Shown: positions 7,669 through 16,200 of the stretch, piece after piece
How positions within the stretch are numbered: the stretch's first letter is position 1
Layout of the letters: each line of letters begins with the position of its first letter
Origin: CAZIPZ01 sp964541075
Lineage (GTDB): Bacteria; Acidobacteriota; Terriglobia; 20CM-2-55-15
Direction of reading: 5' to 3'
Length of the DNA: 17,282 nucleotides
Assembly (NCBI GenBank): GCA_964541075.1
Contig: CAZIPZ010000080.1
Span: forward strand, 1-17,282
The notes under the pieces: generated by a model
Told to the model about the DNA's origin: nothing
The model's database searches: none
What the model saw: the letters and a program-made list of their open reading frames with translations, nothing else
Translations under genes and position numbers: made by a program

Positions 7669-7957
7669 GGTTTTGATTTGTTGTGATTTTCAGGCCGGAT
7701 TCCGTTCCGAAACGCGCCATCCTTGCGGTCATGACATGGCACTTTGGAAACCATCTCTGAGTGAGATAGGTAAAGTGAAAGGAAAAAAGTTCTTAACCGA
7801 ACATGCCGAGCGTGTAACAGACTGGCATAACCGGAATACACGGACCGGATGTTGTCGAAAATGGCAAATCTAGACGTGGACCTGCACTAGGGAAAGACAA
7901 ATTGTCACAAATTTGCGGATGCCGTCATTGCCACTGACAATGGGATGCGCAACTTGC
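7669..7957. other. Leader region of hsp20 and 3' flank of the histidine kinase
   Basis: About 290 bases without a gene. They should hold the hsp20 promoter (- strand), but I find no CIRCE element (TTAGCACTC/GAGTGCTAA) and no clear sigma-32 or sigma-54 signature. Two small inverted repeats are present: ATCTC-TGAGT-GAGAT at 7753-7767, about 100 bases upstream of the hsp20 start, and ATTGTCA (7901-7907) with TGACAAT (7935-7941) just past the histidine kinase stop. Within the second, CATTG-7 bases-CAATG can form a short hairpin, which might help end the kinase transcript. None is strong. Confidence 0.4.
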
Positions 7958-9109
7958 TTATGCTTGCGCTGCAGGAAACAGCATGCGGAAACGCGCACCC
8001 CGGCCGGGCTCGGATTCAACCTCAAGCCGGCCGCCGTACCGTTGGGTGAATGCGTAGAGAGTGGAAAGGCCCAGACCGGTGCCGGAAGCCCCCTTTGTTG
8101 TGAAAAAAGGCTCGAAAACTCTGGCTTTCACCTCGCCAGACATTCCCGGGCCGTTGTCCTGAACTTCGACCCACGCCATACCATTGCCAACTCCTGTCCG
8201 CACGGTAACAACGCCCTTTCCCTGCAGGGCGTCCATCGCGTTCACAAGAAGATTAACGATTGCGGTCACGCAGTCGGCTTGACGAATCAGAGCCATAGGC
8301 AATGCACCCAATTGCAGAGACAGCTCAATGTCCCCAAACTTAGGTCTCGTTATGGCAATGGCTTCGCCCACCATGCTATTAAGATTTGTCAGGACTCCTT
8401 CGGCATCCTCGCTTGATTGTCTGCTGAAGTCTCTTAACCGATCGACCGTCTCGAGACCGCGTGTCAAGATCCGGTCCACATTTTCGGAAAGCTCCAGAAC
8501 CTCTTCGCGGTCTCCAGCAGCGTCGCGAATGAGGTCACTGTAGAGCAGAAGTGGATTCAACATGTTCTTAAGATCGTGGGCAATTGTCGCCGACATCTGG
8601 CCCAGGGCGCGAAGCTTCTCCGTTCGAACCAGGGCATCCTGGGACAAACGAAGATCGTCAAACGCGCGCTGAAGTTTTTGATGTTGATATGTCTTGTTGA
8701 GGCTGATCGCCGTAAGTTCGGTCAGACCTTCAACCAAGGTCCATTGGGCGGCGCGAAGGGGCTCCGATCGAAAGTGCAACACGACGATCGCTCCGAAAAG
8801 ACGGGCATCGCTGATTAGAGGCAGCGCTCGCAGATCATAGTCGTGGCCCTTGCATGCTTTCGCCACGGCGTTTCGCAGCTCCGTCACCGAACCGGCGCCT
8901 TCGAGGTTAAGCTCCTTTATGGCCTTATCCGAACACGCCCCGTATGAGGACAATAGCGTGAAATCGCCGCCGTCCGTTGTTCCAAAGACGAAGGCGTGCG
9001 CAGCTCCGCATTTGCCCACTACAGTTTGTCCGAGAGCAGAGAAAATTTGCTCGGAGCTGGATGAATCTGAAACCAGTTTGCTGAATTCAACCAGGGTTGT
9101 AACTTCCAC
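7958..9109 (-). CDS. Soluble GAF-domain sensor histidine kinase
   Basis: The frame opens at an ATG at 9145, but the GTG at 9109 (VEVTTLVEFSKL) follows GGGGTG closely and gives a more usual N-terminus, so it is preferred (383 residues); the ATG remains possible. There is no membrane segment. Residues about 5-140 look like a GAF domain (FSALGQTVVG...AHAFVFGT...LPLISDARLFGAIVVLHF). The dimerisation helix carries the phospho-acceptor in LRALGQMSATIAHDLKNML (His about 178). The catalytic domain shows the N box NLLVNAMDAL, G1 box DNGPGMS, F box FEPFFTTK and G2 box GTGLGLSTLYAF, all intact. This is the NtrB/PAS-GAF type with DLKN after the histidine. No receiver domain is fused and no response regulator is adjacent. 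It diverges from the stressosome operon across a gap of about 160 bases, so it may be that system's output or share its stress input. Confidence 0.9.
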   Translation of the reverse strand: MEVTTLVEFSKLVSDSSSSEQIFSALGQTVVGKCGAAHAFVFGTTDGGDFTLLSSYGACSDKAIKELNLEGAGSVTELRNAVAKACKGHDYDLRALPLISDARLFGAIVVLHFRSEPLRAAQWTLVEGLTELTAISLNKTYQHQKLQRAFDDLRLSQDALVRTEKLRALGQMSATIAHDLKNMLNPLLLYSDLIRDAAGDREEVLELSENVDRILTRGLETVDRLRDFSRQSSEDAEGVLTNLNSMVGEAIAITRPKFGDIELSLQLGALPMALIRQADCVTAIVNLLVNAMDALQGKGVVTVRTGVGNGMAWVEVQDNGPGMSGEVKARVFEPFFTTKGASGTGLGLSTLYAFTQRYGGRLEVESEPGRGARFRMLFPAAQA

Positions 9110-9183
9110 ATTGCACCCCGAAACCCATAATCCCAAGACCGACATTGATCGAAGTCGTCCCGAGGAAGCGGCATTTGAGTAAT

Positions 9184-9191
9184 GCTATACT
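9184..9191 (+). promoter_or_regulatory. Candidate extended -10 promoter of the stressosome operon
   Basis: TG-C-TATACT matches an extended -10 element (TGnTATAAT with one mismatch), about 82 bases upstream of the preferred rsbR start. The bases 17 upstream (AGGAAG) are not like TTGACA, as is common for extended -10 promoters. The predicted transcript would carry a leader of about 75 bases that includes a small hairpin, CAGCC-GGCCG-GGCTG, at 9211-9225. Confidence 0.4.
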
Positions 9192-9262
9192 CCCCAGGCC
9201 TTGAAACAAGCAGCCGGCCGGGCTGGCAGGCATTTTAATACCACTGTCACTTCAGCGCGAGC

Positions 9263-9267
9263 GGAGG
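9263..9267 (+). promoter_or_regulatory. Ribosome binding site deciding the rsbR start
   Basis: GGAGG followed by five bases and GTG at 9273. The same frame opens 24 codons earlier at a TTG (9201), but that start has no such site and would sit only about ten bases after the candidate -10 element. Confidence 0.7.
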
Positions 9268-9272
9268 ACGCT

Positions 9273-10217
9273 GTGAAGCAAGTACAGCAACCCGACTATA
9301 TGGACATTTTGAAGCTCGACGAGCAGGAGCTCAAAAGACGCCTTGCATTCTACGAGCTTAATGAGCAGGACTTCACGCGACTCAAAGGCTTGAAGTCGTT
9401 CGCGGACACATGGACCCATGAAATCACCGAGGGTTTGTACGAACTGCTCATGGGACAACCGGAAAGCCGTGCGTTTTTTCCGGACCAGGCGACGTTAAAC
9501 CGCGTAAAGAAAATGCAAAACGCCTATTTCCTGCGCCTCTTCTCCGGAAATTGTGATCTCGATTACGTGCGGGATCGTTTACGCGTCGGCGCCGCTCACG
9601 AACGAATCGGAATGCCTCCAAAGCTGTATCTGGGCGCGTATCGGCGGTATCTCACACTCATTCACCAGAAGCTGCTCAGTCACTTTAAGGGAAATGAAGC
9701 TGAGGCCAACCAGTCCATTTCGAGTATTCGAAAGCTCATCTTTTTCGATATGGCTCTGGCCATTGACACGTACATCGCCGCATACCTTGAGACAATGACA
9801 CGTCATCAGGCGGCGATCCGCGAGTTATCTACGCCTGTTATTAAGGTTCACGACCGCGTCCTTTTGCTTCCCATTGTCGGAACGATCGATACGCAGCGCG
9901 CGCATCAAATTATGGAAACCGTGCTGGTTCAGATTGTAGAGCAACAGGCGAAAGTGATGATTCTGGATATCGCCGGAGTGCCAGTGGTCGACACCAGGGT
10001 GGCGGATCATATCCTCAAGACGACGGCAGCCGTGCAGCTGCTGGGAGCGCAAACCATTTTGACCGGCATTTCAGCATCAGTGGCGCGCACTGTTGTGCAG
10101 TTGGGGGTCGAGATCACGCGCATGCATACGCGGTCGAAGCTGTCGGAAGGTATTGAACTTGGTCTCAGCATTATTGGTAAAGAGATCACCACCAAGAGCG
10201 GCGGCAAGGAGGCATAA
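9273..10217 (+). CDS. rsbR: Globin-coupled RsbR stressosome sensor
   Basis: RsbR forms the turret-bearing scaffold of the stressosome, a large cytoplasmic complex with RsbS that holds the kinase RsbT until stress. This 314-residue protein has an N-terminal protoglobin-like sensor (about 17-150) and a C-terminal STAS domain (about 185-300). The globin part has the helix around FYELNEQDFTRLKGLKSFAD, the RAFFPD corner, QNAYFLRLFSG, and the strongly conserved VGAAHERIGMPPKLYLGAY, whose histidine (about 109) is the expected proximal heme ligand. That makes it a likely heme sensor for O2, NO or CO, as in HemAT and globin-type RsbR of Vibrio and Moorella. The STAS domain keeps both threonines that RsbT phosphorylates in Bacillus RsbR: VVDTRVADH (about 241) and ARTVVQLG (about 273). 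The gene ends three bases before rsbS. The GTG start rests on the GGAGG at 9263. Confidence 0.92.
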   Translation: MKQVQQPDYMDILKLDEQELKRRLAFYELNEQDFTRLKGLKSFADTWTHEITEGLYELLMGQPESRAFFPDQATLNRVKKMQNAYFLRLFSGNCDLDYVRDRLRVGAAHERIGMPPKLYLGAYRRYLTLIHQKLLSHFKGNEAEANQSISSIRKLIFFDMALAIDTYIAAYLETMTRHQAAIRELSTPVIKVHDRVLLLPIVGTIDTQRAHQIMETVLVQIVEQQAKVMILDIAGVPVVDTRVADHILKTTAAVQLLGAQTILTGISASVARTVVQLGVEITRMHTRSKLSEGIELGLSIIGKEITTKSGGKEA

Positions 10218-10220
10218 CGC

Positions 10221-10589
10221 ATGACGACGGGGCCCATTCCGATTCTAAAAATTGGTCTAACGCTCTTGGCCACCATTCAGACGGACCTCCACGATACGTT
10301 GGTTGATTCTTTTCAAAACGATGTTCTCGAAGAAATTGAGAGGACCGGTTCAAACGGACTCGTTGTTGACATTTCCGCTCTCGAAACTGTAGATAGCTAC
10401 GTGGCAAGAATGCTCGCGAATACCGCAAAGATGGCGAAGCTCATGGGCGCCGAAACGGTTGTCGTCGGAATGCGCCCGCCTGTCGCTGCGACTCTCGTTC
10501 GAATGGGTTACTTCCTGGAAGGAATCAGCACTGCCCTCTCATTGGAAGAGGGACTCGCGTTTCTGGGAAGTGAACGTCATGCGGAGTAA
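10221..10589 (+). CDS. rsbS: RsbS stressosome core protein (STAS domain)
   Basis: A 122-residue single STAS domain, the usual RsbS length. In the known system RsbS packs with RsbR in the stressosome core and binds RsbT; phosphorylation of one serine by RsbT sets the kinase free. That serine is present in the motif LETVDSYVARML (Ser about 59). The start IPILKIGLTLLATIQTDLHD and the later GAETVVVGMRPPVAATLVRMG are typical family stretches. A strong Shine-Dalgarno, AAGGAGG at 10206-10212, lies inside the end of rsbR, eight bases before the ATG, so the two are translated as a unit. The stop is eight bases before the rsbT start. Confidence 0.93.
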   Translation: MTTGPIPILKIGLTLLATIQTDLHDTLVDSFQNDVLEEIERTGSNGLVVDISALETVDSYVARMLANTAKMAKLMGAETVVVGMRPPVAATLVRMGYFLEGISTALSLEEGLAFLGSERHAE

Positions 10590-10597
10590 ACAAACCT

Positions 10598-11041
10598 GTG
10601 GAAGCCTTATCCCTTTCCGCCGCTCGCCCTGCTGGAACTCCAGTCTGGGAGATCCGAATCGATAAAGAAGCTGACATCGTTGAAGTCCGCCAGCGGGCGC
10701 GTGAGCTTGCCAAGAGCAACGGATTTGATCAATTTGCGGTGGCTGCTCTCACGACCGCAGCTTCCGAGCTCAGCCGCAATGTATGGGTGCACGCAGGCAA
10801 AGGCATAGCTCGGATCACCGTTTTAAGGAACGGGAACAAGGTCGGCATAGAACTCGAATTCGTCGATCAAGGGCCGGGCATTGCCGACCTGGAGCGGGCG
10901 CTTGCCGGAGGCTTCAGCACCGCCAACTCGTTAGGACTTGGTTTGTCCGGGACCAAGCGGCTCGTGGATGAATTCAGCGTCGATACGGAATCAGGACGCG
11001 GAACCACGATCGTGATCCGCAAATGGAAAAAAGAGTTCTGA
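10598..11041 (+). CDS. rsbT: RsbT serine kinase / switch protein
   Basis: A 147-residue GHKL-type kinase. In Bacillus RsbT phosphorylates RsbR and RsbS, leaves the stressosome, and activates a partner such as the phosphatase RsbU. The ATP-binding boxes are complete: SELSRNVWVHAGKG (Asn about 61), VDQGPGIAD (Asp about 90), and SLGLGLSGTKRLVDEF (glycines 113-117). The start is a GTG at 10598, with GGAG at 10583-10586 giving a rather long spacing of 11 bases; the first 15 residues are extra compared with the Bacillus protein. No RsbU is in the window, so the released RsbT must act on something encoded elsewhere, or on the neighbouring fusion protein or histidine kinase. The last 19 bases overlap the next gene. 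Confidence 0.93.
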   Translation: MEALSLSAARPAGTPVWEIRIDKEADIVEVRQRARELAKSNGFDQFAVAALTTAASELSRNVWVHAGKGIARITVLRNGNKVGIELEFVDQGPGIADLERALAGGFSTANSLGLGLSGTKRLVDEFSVDTESGRGTTIVIRKWKKEF

Positions 11042-12060
11042 TCACGCGCTGGCTCGGATCAACGACCCAGCCGCTACCCATCTATGACGAAGCATCGGTG
11101 TCCTCCGCCCGGCAACGAGTGCGCGAGATCGGCCAACGCGAGCGACTCAGTAAAAAAACCATCGAGTCCGCAGCGCTTATCGCGAGTGAACTGACGCACA
11201 ATCAGCTTGCCCACGCAAAGCAGGGCTACTTTCTCGCAGGCTCAGTCGAAAGAAACGGAGTGAAAGGCCTTGAGTTGACAGCGGCGGATATCGGACCGGG
11301 CATCGAAAGACCCGGGGCAGCGATCAACGACGAACTTCCCAAACAGCCAGGCAGCCTCGGCGCAGGACTTTCCGGCATTTTTCGGATGGCAGACGAAGTG
11401 GAGTTCGACAATCGCCTCGTCGAGGGCTCGTGTATCGTCGCCAGGAAATTCGAATCTGCGGATGCTCCCCGACTTTCGGAGTTTGCAATCATGGGCAGAC
11501 CCTGCCCAGGAGAAGCGGTCAGTGGTGATGATGCGATTTTCGTTAATTACGAATCCGGCTTCGTGGCAGCAGTTGCAGATGGCTTGGGACACGGACCCGA
11601 AGCGCGCGAAGCATCGAATCGGGCGGTCGAGCTTGTCCATCAGAAAAAGGATGCCGATCTGCCTCACCTCGTTGCAGACTTGCACGATGCACTCGTAAAC
11701 ACAAGAGGCTGCGTCATGAACGTTGTGCGATTTGACGGGGCAAGGCGAAGTCTCGAATGCGTTTCACTCGGGGATGTCCATTCCCATCTATACAACCTCC
11801 GCGAAGCCCACTTTTTCACTCCTAGACCGTTTGTTCTTGGCGGCCGTCAGAACTTCAAACCGTTTCGAGTCGAAGAACATCCGGCCGAATCCGGTTCTGT
11901 GCTGGTAATGTTCACCGATGGCCTGAAGTCCAGAGCCACTATAAAAGGACAGTTGGACATCTTGCGACAACCTGCAATTGCCATCGCTCAGCACTTGATC
12001 GAAACTCATGCACGGCCGGACGATGACGTCATGGTGTTGGTCGCTCGATTACGCGCCTAG
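11023..12060 (+). CDS. RsbT-like ATPase fused to RsbX/SpoIIE-type PP2C phosphatase
   Basis: A 345-residue two-domain protein at the end of the stressosome operon, starting inside rsbT. Residues about 15-143 resemble a second RsbT: SELTHNQLAHAKQG (Asn 60), ADIGPGIE (Asp 89) and SLGAGLSGIFRMADEVEF (GxG 113-115), so the ATP-binding residues are kept. Residues about 155-345 are a PP2C/SpoIIE phosphatase like RsbX, with the metal aspartates in SGDDAIFV (169-170), ADGLGHG (Asp 186), FTDGLKS (Asp 299) and PDDDVMVLV (333-335). RsbX normally strips phosphate from RsbR and RsbS to reset the stressosome. Fusion to a kinase-like domain suggests one protein that sets the phosphorylation level both ways, or an ATPase domain that only docks on the complex as RsbT does. 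The ATG at 11023 has only a weak ribosome site, in keeping with coupled translation. Domain calls are firm; the dual activity is inference. Confidence 0.88.
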   Translation: MEKRVLITRWLGSTTQPLPIYDEASVSSARQRVREIGQRERLSKKTIESAALIASELTHNQLAHAKQGYFLAGSVERNGVKGLELTAADIGPGIERPGAAINDELPKQPGSLGAGLSGIFRMADEVEFDNRLVEGSCIVARKFESADAPRLSEFAIMGRPCPGEAVSGDDAIFVNYESGFVAAVADGLGHGPEAREASNRAVELVHQKKDADLPHLVADLHDALVNTRGCVMNVVRFDGARRSLECVSLGDVHSHLYNLREAHFFTPRPFVLGGRQNFKPFRVEEHPAESGSVLVMFTDGLKSRATIKGQLDILRQPAIAIAQHLIETHARPDDDVMVLVARLRA

Positions 12061-12087
12061 CGCGCTGCTCGGATTCCCCGGGGGCTT

Positions 12088-13188
12088 TTAGTGGTTTGTA
12101 AGGTTGTATTCAATTTCCGTTAACAGAAATTCACCGTAGGCGAAGCCGCCTTCCGGCGGGCTCCATACGGCTTCGGCTGTGGCTGCGACAAGTCGGCCAT
12201 CGAACTCACGGTGCTCCTGGATGGGCGTGGACCATGGATATTTCCTAAAAACCTTTCCATCGGTCGATTGATATCGATCATTTGAAATGAAATTGATCAA
12301 TTTTCCTTCCGCGTCAAATAACAGCTTTGCCTCGATTGTGATCCCTGCATTTGTAAACCGCGCCGCAACCGTGCGTGAATCGATTTCCTCCCATCGAATG
12401 CTCTCATCAATAAGAGTCGCCGGAGCAAAAACGCACATGTCGTTGAACATCGTAACCGTCTCGCTTTGATTCATCTCCGGCCCTCGACCATCCACGATCT
12501 TGATTAAGGAAGCCAGTTTGATTTCCATCGTCGCGGTTGAACCCACATACAAATGCAACCCGTCAAGTGGAACTCCATACATGGATGATTTCAGATAGAA
12601 AGCCCGCACGCGTGGATCAAAACAAGTGAATTGTTCCGCCGAAAACCTCATCCATGTGGAACTAGGGCCCTGACGGAGCCGGCCGCGAAGGCCAAGTCTG
12701 AAGTTCAGGACGCGCGGGCGGCCGACGGCTCCACTGAAGTGTAAATATCGGCGAACCGGCTCCGGCAAATGCGAAAGGTCCTCTCCCGTAACGATTGCGG
12801 GAGCGACGAACCTCTCCGTTCCACGCTTGATCTGTTCATCCAATTGCGCGCGATAACCTGATGCGCTATTGACTAGAAACGCGATCACAACCGGCAGAGT
12901 GATCACGACATTGACGATTGTGCCGAAACGCGAGTCCGGCCACGACAGGAAGATTAAAATCTGGGAAAGAACGATGCCCGGCGCACACACGAGCCACCAT
13001 GGCTTCGAGCTCTTGAGCAAAAGCGCTGAAGTAATAAACAGGCACGCTGTTGCCAGCCATAACAGACCCACTGGAACGGAAATCGGCATTCGAATCTGGT
13101 CAACGAAGGCAAGCCTCAATCCTTTCGCGAAACCTATTAAGTGAATCTAGCCGTGGATCACAAGAAGAACGGCAAACAAGATCTTCAT
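12088..13188 (-). pseudogene. DUF6544-like membrane protein with an in-frame TAG at codon 14
   Basis: From the ATG at 13188 the frame reads MKILFAVLLVIHG, a TAG (13149-13147), then IHLIGFAKGLRLAFVDQIRM and onward to the TAA/TGA region at 12088, 366 residues in all. Related proteins begin MxxLFxxLLxxHGLIHLxGF, so the TAG stands for a leucine (TTG to TAG, one base) and the frame is intact on both sides. After the first helix come further hydrophobic segments (VGLLWLATACLFITSALLL, APGIVLSQILIFL, TIVNVVITLPVVIAFLV). A soluble part of about 250 residues follows, with LPEPVRRYLHFSGAVGRPRV, the WMRFSAEQFTCFDPRVRAF strand, and the ending GEFLLTEIEYNL, the DUF6544 pattern. The function is unknown. A restart at TTG 13119 or ATG 13089 would lose the first helix and might still give a product. 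Confidence 0.7.
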
Positions 13189-13209
13189 TTCGCTCGCTCT
13201 CTCTAGGCG

Positions 13210-13221
13210 CCTTCGCGAAGG
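13210..13221. other. Perfect 12-bp palindrome upstream of the DUF6544-like gene
   Basis: CCTTCGCGAAGG is its own reverse complement and lies 22 bases upstream of the ATG at 13188, in the 103-base gap after the Tc-like gene. A related, imperfect CCTTTCGCGAAACC occurs at 13121-13134, inside the coding start. It could be an operator or a small transcript hairpin; chance is not excluded. The rest of the gap shows no clear promoter or terminator. Confidence 0.3.
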
Positions 13222-13291
13222 TTTCGCTGGAGATTCTTTGTGGACGCCGCTCCATCATCCCCACGTGCGCTCCAGTGGACAACAAACATCC

Positions 13292-16200
13292 CTAACCATT
13301 TCTCGTCAATTCGTACCTGAACACCAGCCAGAGGTTTCCCTGTCCGGTTGGATCGTTTCCAATGGTGAACTGGACGCCGTCGTTGATAGCGTAACTTTGA
13401 TCATGTTGGGGGCAGGCAGAGCCTTCAAACGTCAACTGCGAGGTATCGCTCGCCCCAAGCAGATAAACATCAGTTGCGGTGACTTCCTGTCCTTGCGTGA
13501 AGACAGGCAGGCGCTCTCGGATTCTGTCCAGGGTCAGCGTCCGCGGAAGGCCGGGGGCCGCATTGGCCATTTTGCGCCATTGATTGGGAAAATCGTGCTT
13601 CAAGTCGAACGCAGCAAAGAGTCCTTCCCTTTCGCTCAGATCATGCACACTGCCGATATAGTCGGTCACGAATGACGCCGCCGATTGTTTGAGGGATTCT
13701 CCGCCGTCTGTAGCTGTGTAGCGGACGTGCAGGATCACGTCGGCAATGGCGTCATAGTCGAACTGCCGGAAATGGCGTGGTAATTCAAGACTCCATTTGC
13801 TGATAGCTCCCGCGCCTTCAAAAGGAATGTAACGTTCATCCCTGAAGTTTAATTCGAACACACCGCTGTCCGTCTGCGCGGTGCTGATGGCAATCGCCGT
13901 GATAGGCACATTCACTGTGCTGAATCGATCGTCGGTCTCGTCAGTTTTCCGGGCGTATCCCTGGCCATTCACGGTCGTTGTCCGGAAGGTGTGCTCCGTC
14001 AGCCGCAGTGTGCAGTTGACGCCAGTATACGGACCGGCAACGCATGGAATACTCAAGGCGACGGACTTGATGCGACGCATATAGTGGCCCGGGTAGTCCA
14101 TATCAAAAAGAACTTCCGGCAACTCGAATTCACAGACGCCATCTTTCCTGAGTTGGATAAGGGCAAAGGGATTCAACTGCCGCAAGGATACGAGTTTTGT
14201 GATTTCGTAGTCGTAGCCGCGCTTCTCCTGATATGCGGCTTCCAGTTGCTTCAGGGCGAGGTGCAACTTTTCGCCGGCCAGCAGTCCGTCACGTCCGGCA
14301 TCCCAATAGCCGAACTGAATGAAGTTGGAGTCCGTCAATCCGCGTTCGAAGCGGTAAGCCTTTTCAGCTTTTCGCGCGATGTCATAGGCGAGTTTGTATG
14401 CTTGGTAGTGCAGGGTCCTAATATTGCCTTCCATCCATAAATACAGCTCCGCATTGGTGTACTTGTTGCGCAGAAAATCGTCGACTTGCTCAGCATTGTC
14501 AAGCTGATGGCGTTGATTGGCGATCTCCTGATTCGCGATGGCGATTCGTATTTGTTGAACCAGAATCTGTTTATCAATGTTCTTAATCTCGTAGCCTGCG
14601 GCATTGGCCTGCTGAACGCGGTCTTGCAGCTGCCGGAGGAACCCGGCTTTGCGCGCAGCGTTCGAAGACTCGAACGACAAGCGGCCGGCGACCACTTGCA
14701 TCCCGCGAGCGATGGATTGTGTCGCATTGGCAAGATTGGGTAAGCCCCATGACACGGACGTACCAATCCCAAACGGTTGGCCATTGCCCTGGATCGTTGG
14801 GCCCGCATGCAAAATGCTCGCAAGAGTTTCGACGATCCCTATGGCTACCTGCAAATCGGCGGCGGCCGCCGCCTTATCCATCTCTTCTTTTTCATAGGGA
14901 ATCAATTTCAGTCCGCTTTCATCAATAGGCTGCTCGATCTGGATAGGTAGGTCGGAGAAATCCGTGCTGTCATCGGGCGCCTTGCTCAGGTCTTCACCAA
15001 TGAGTTGCAGGTAATATCGCATGCGGGATGCCGGCCCCTTGCGACTTTGTTGCAACGCCTCGAGCGACCTAGCGGCCTCCTCGACCTGCTGCTTCTTCAC
15101 CTCCAGGATCAGATTCTGAATTCCGCGCTCGTGGGTCGCGCGCAGATAGGACAGAGCTTCAGCATCACCTTTCTCTTTCATCGACAAGAACGCCGCGCCC
15201 AGCATTTTCAACTCCGTGCAGAGATCCATCGCCTTTTGCAGAAGGAAATAGAACCTGTAGTTCGGCATCGGACTGTTGATGTCGCTCAATACGCTGGACA
15301 GGCTTAATCCCTGCGCTGCCACCTGCACCAGCAACGCCGGATCGATAGGCGGCTCAAAAAGAGGCAGTTGCTGGAATATTCCCTGGATGTTTTGGCAGCT
15401 GCGAATCTTCAGTAGGCGGTCGTCTATGGTATCCCGCAGCGCTTTCAGGTTCGGATTGTCGGGTATCCCGAAATACAAGGTCTTCACGAAGCCGAAAAGG
15501 TTCGGCATCGGTGCATCGCCGCTGGCGGCGGGCGCCGCGTTCTGATTACTGAATGGAAACGCCAGTTCCATTTCGACCATGGCGTTGCCGAAGGCGTCCC
15601 ATTGGCTCAGCAATGAGTTGTACGTCTGTTTTCCGATTTTGCCGCGGCGGGGAACTGTCTGCCCGCGCGGGCCATAGAGATGAGAGGCCATCACGTAGCA
15701 CTGGATGGCCAGTGGTATGGACTCCATCGTGTTTTGTTCGAAGTAGTGGTCTCCCGATTCAATCAGAGCCTCGATATACTTCATCACCACATACTTCATG
15801 TAGGCGGATGGCCGGCTGCGCGCCACAACGTGGGGCTGAAAAGGATGGTCGCGCCACTCGCCGATCCGCGCATCCGGTTTGCCGGGCTCCAGGCCGCTGA
15901 ACAGGGACTCCATCACATTCTTCGTGCTGATCTTCCTGAATGGAGGGAACTGCCAACAACGGACCGTCACGTCGCCCGGTCCCCCGGCGAGAGGATCGAA
16001 AACGTAATGACACATCTTCAGCGCTCGATCGAACTGCTGCGATTTCAGCAGTTGATCAACGATCTGCATCGGACCATGGAAACACGCTTCCCAGTTGTAG
16101 AGTGAGTACGGCTGCTTCAGTTCATGACTTGTCGCCAGCGGTTCGCTCGCCTTCTCATCCCCGCCATAGATCCCGACGGCCTCGGCTTTCCCGTCTGCGC

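Noticed and set aside
7046..7873. A 275-codon + strand open frame opposite hsp20 and the glgC start
   Set aside because: It is antisense to well-supported genes, its sequence is serine and arginine rich in the way of a shadow frame, and it has no recognisable domain.
7669..7957. A CIRCE or sigma-32 control site upstream of hsp20
   Set aside because: I searched both strands by eye and found no match beyond short chance inverted repeats.
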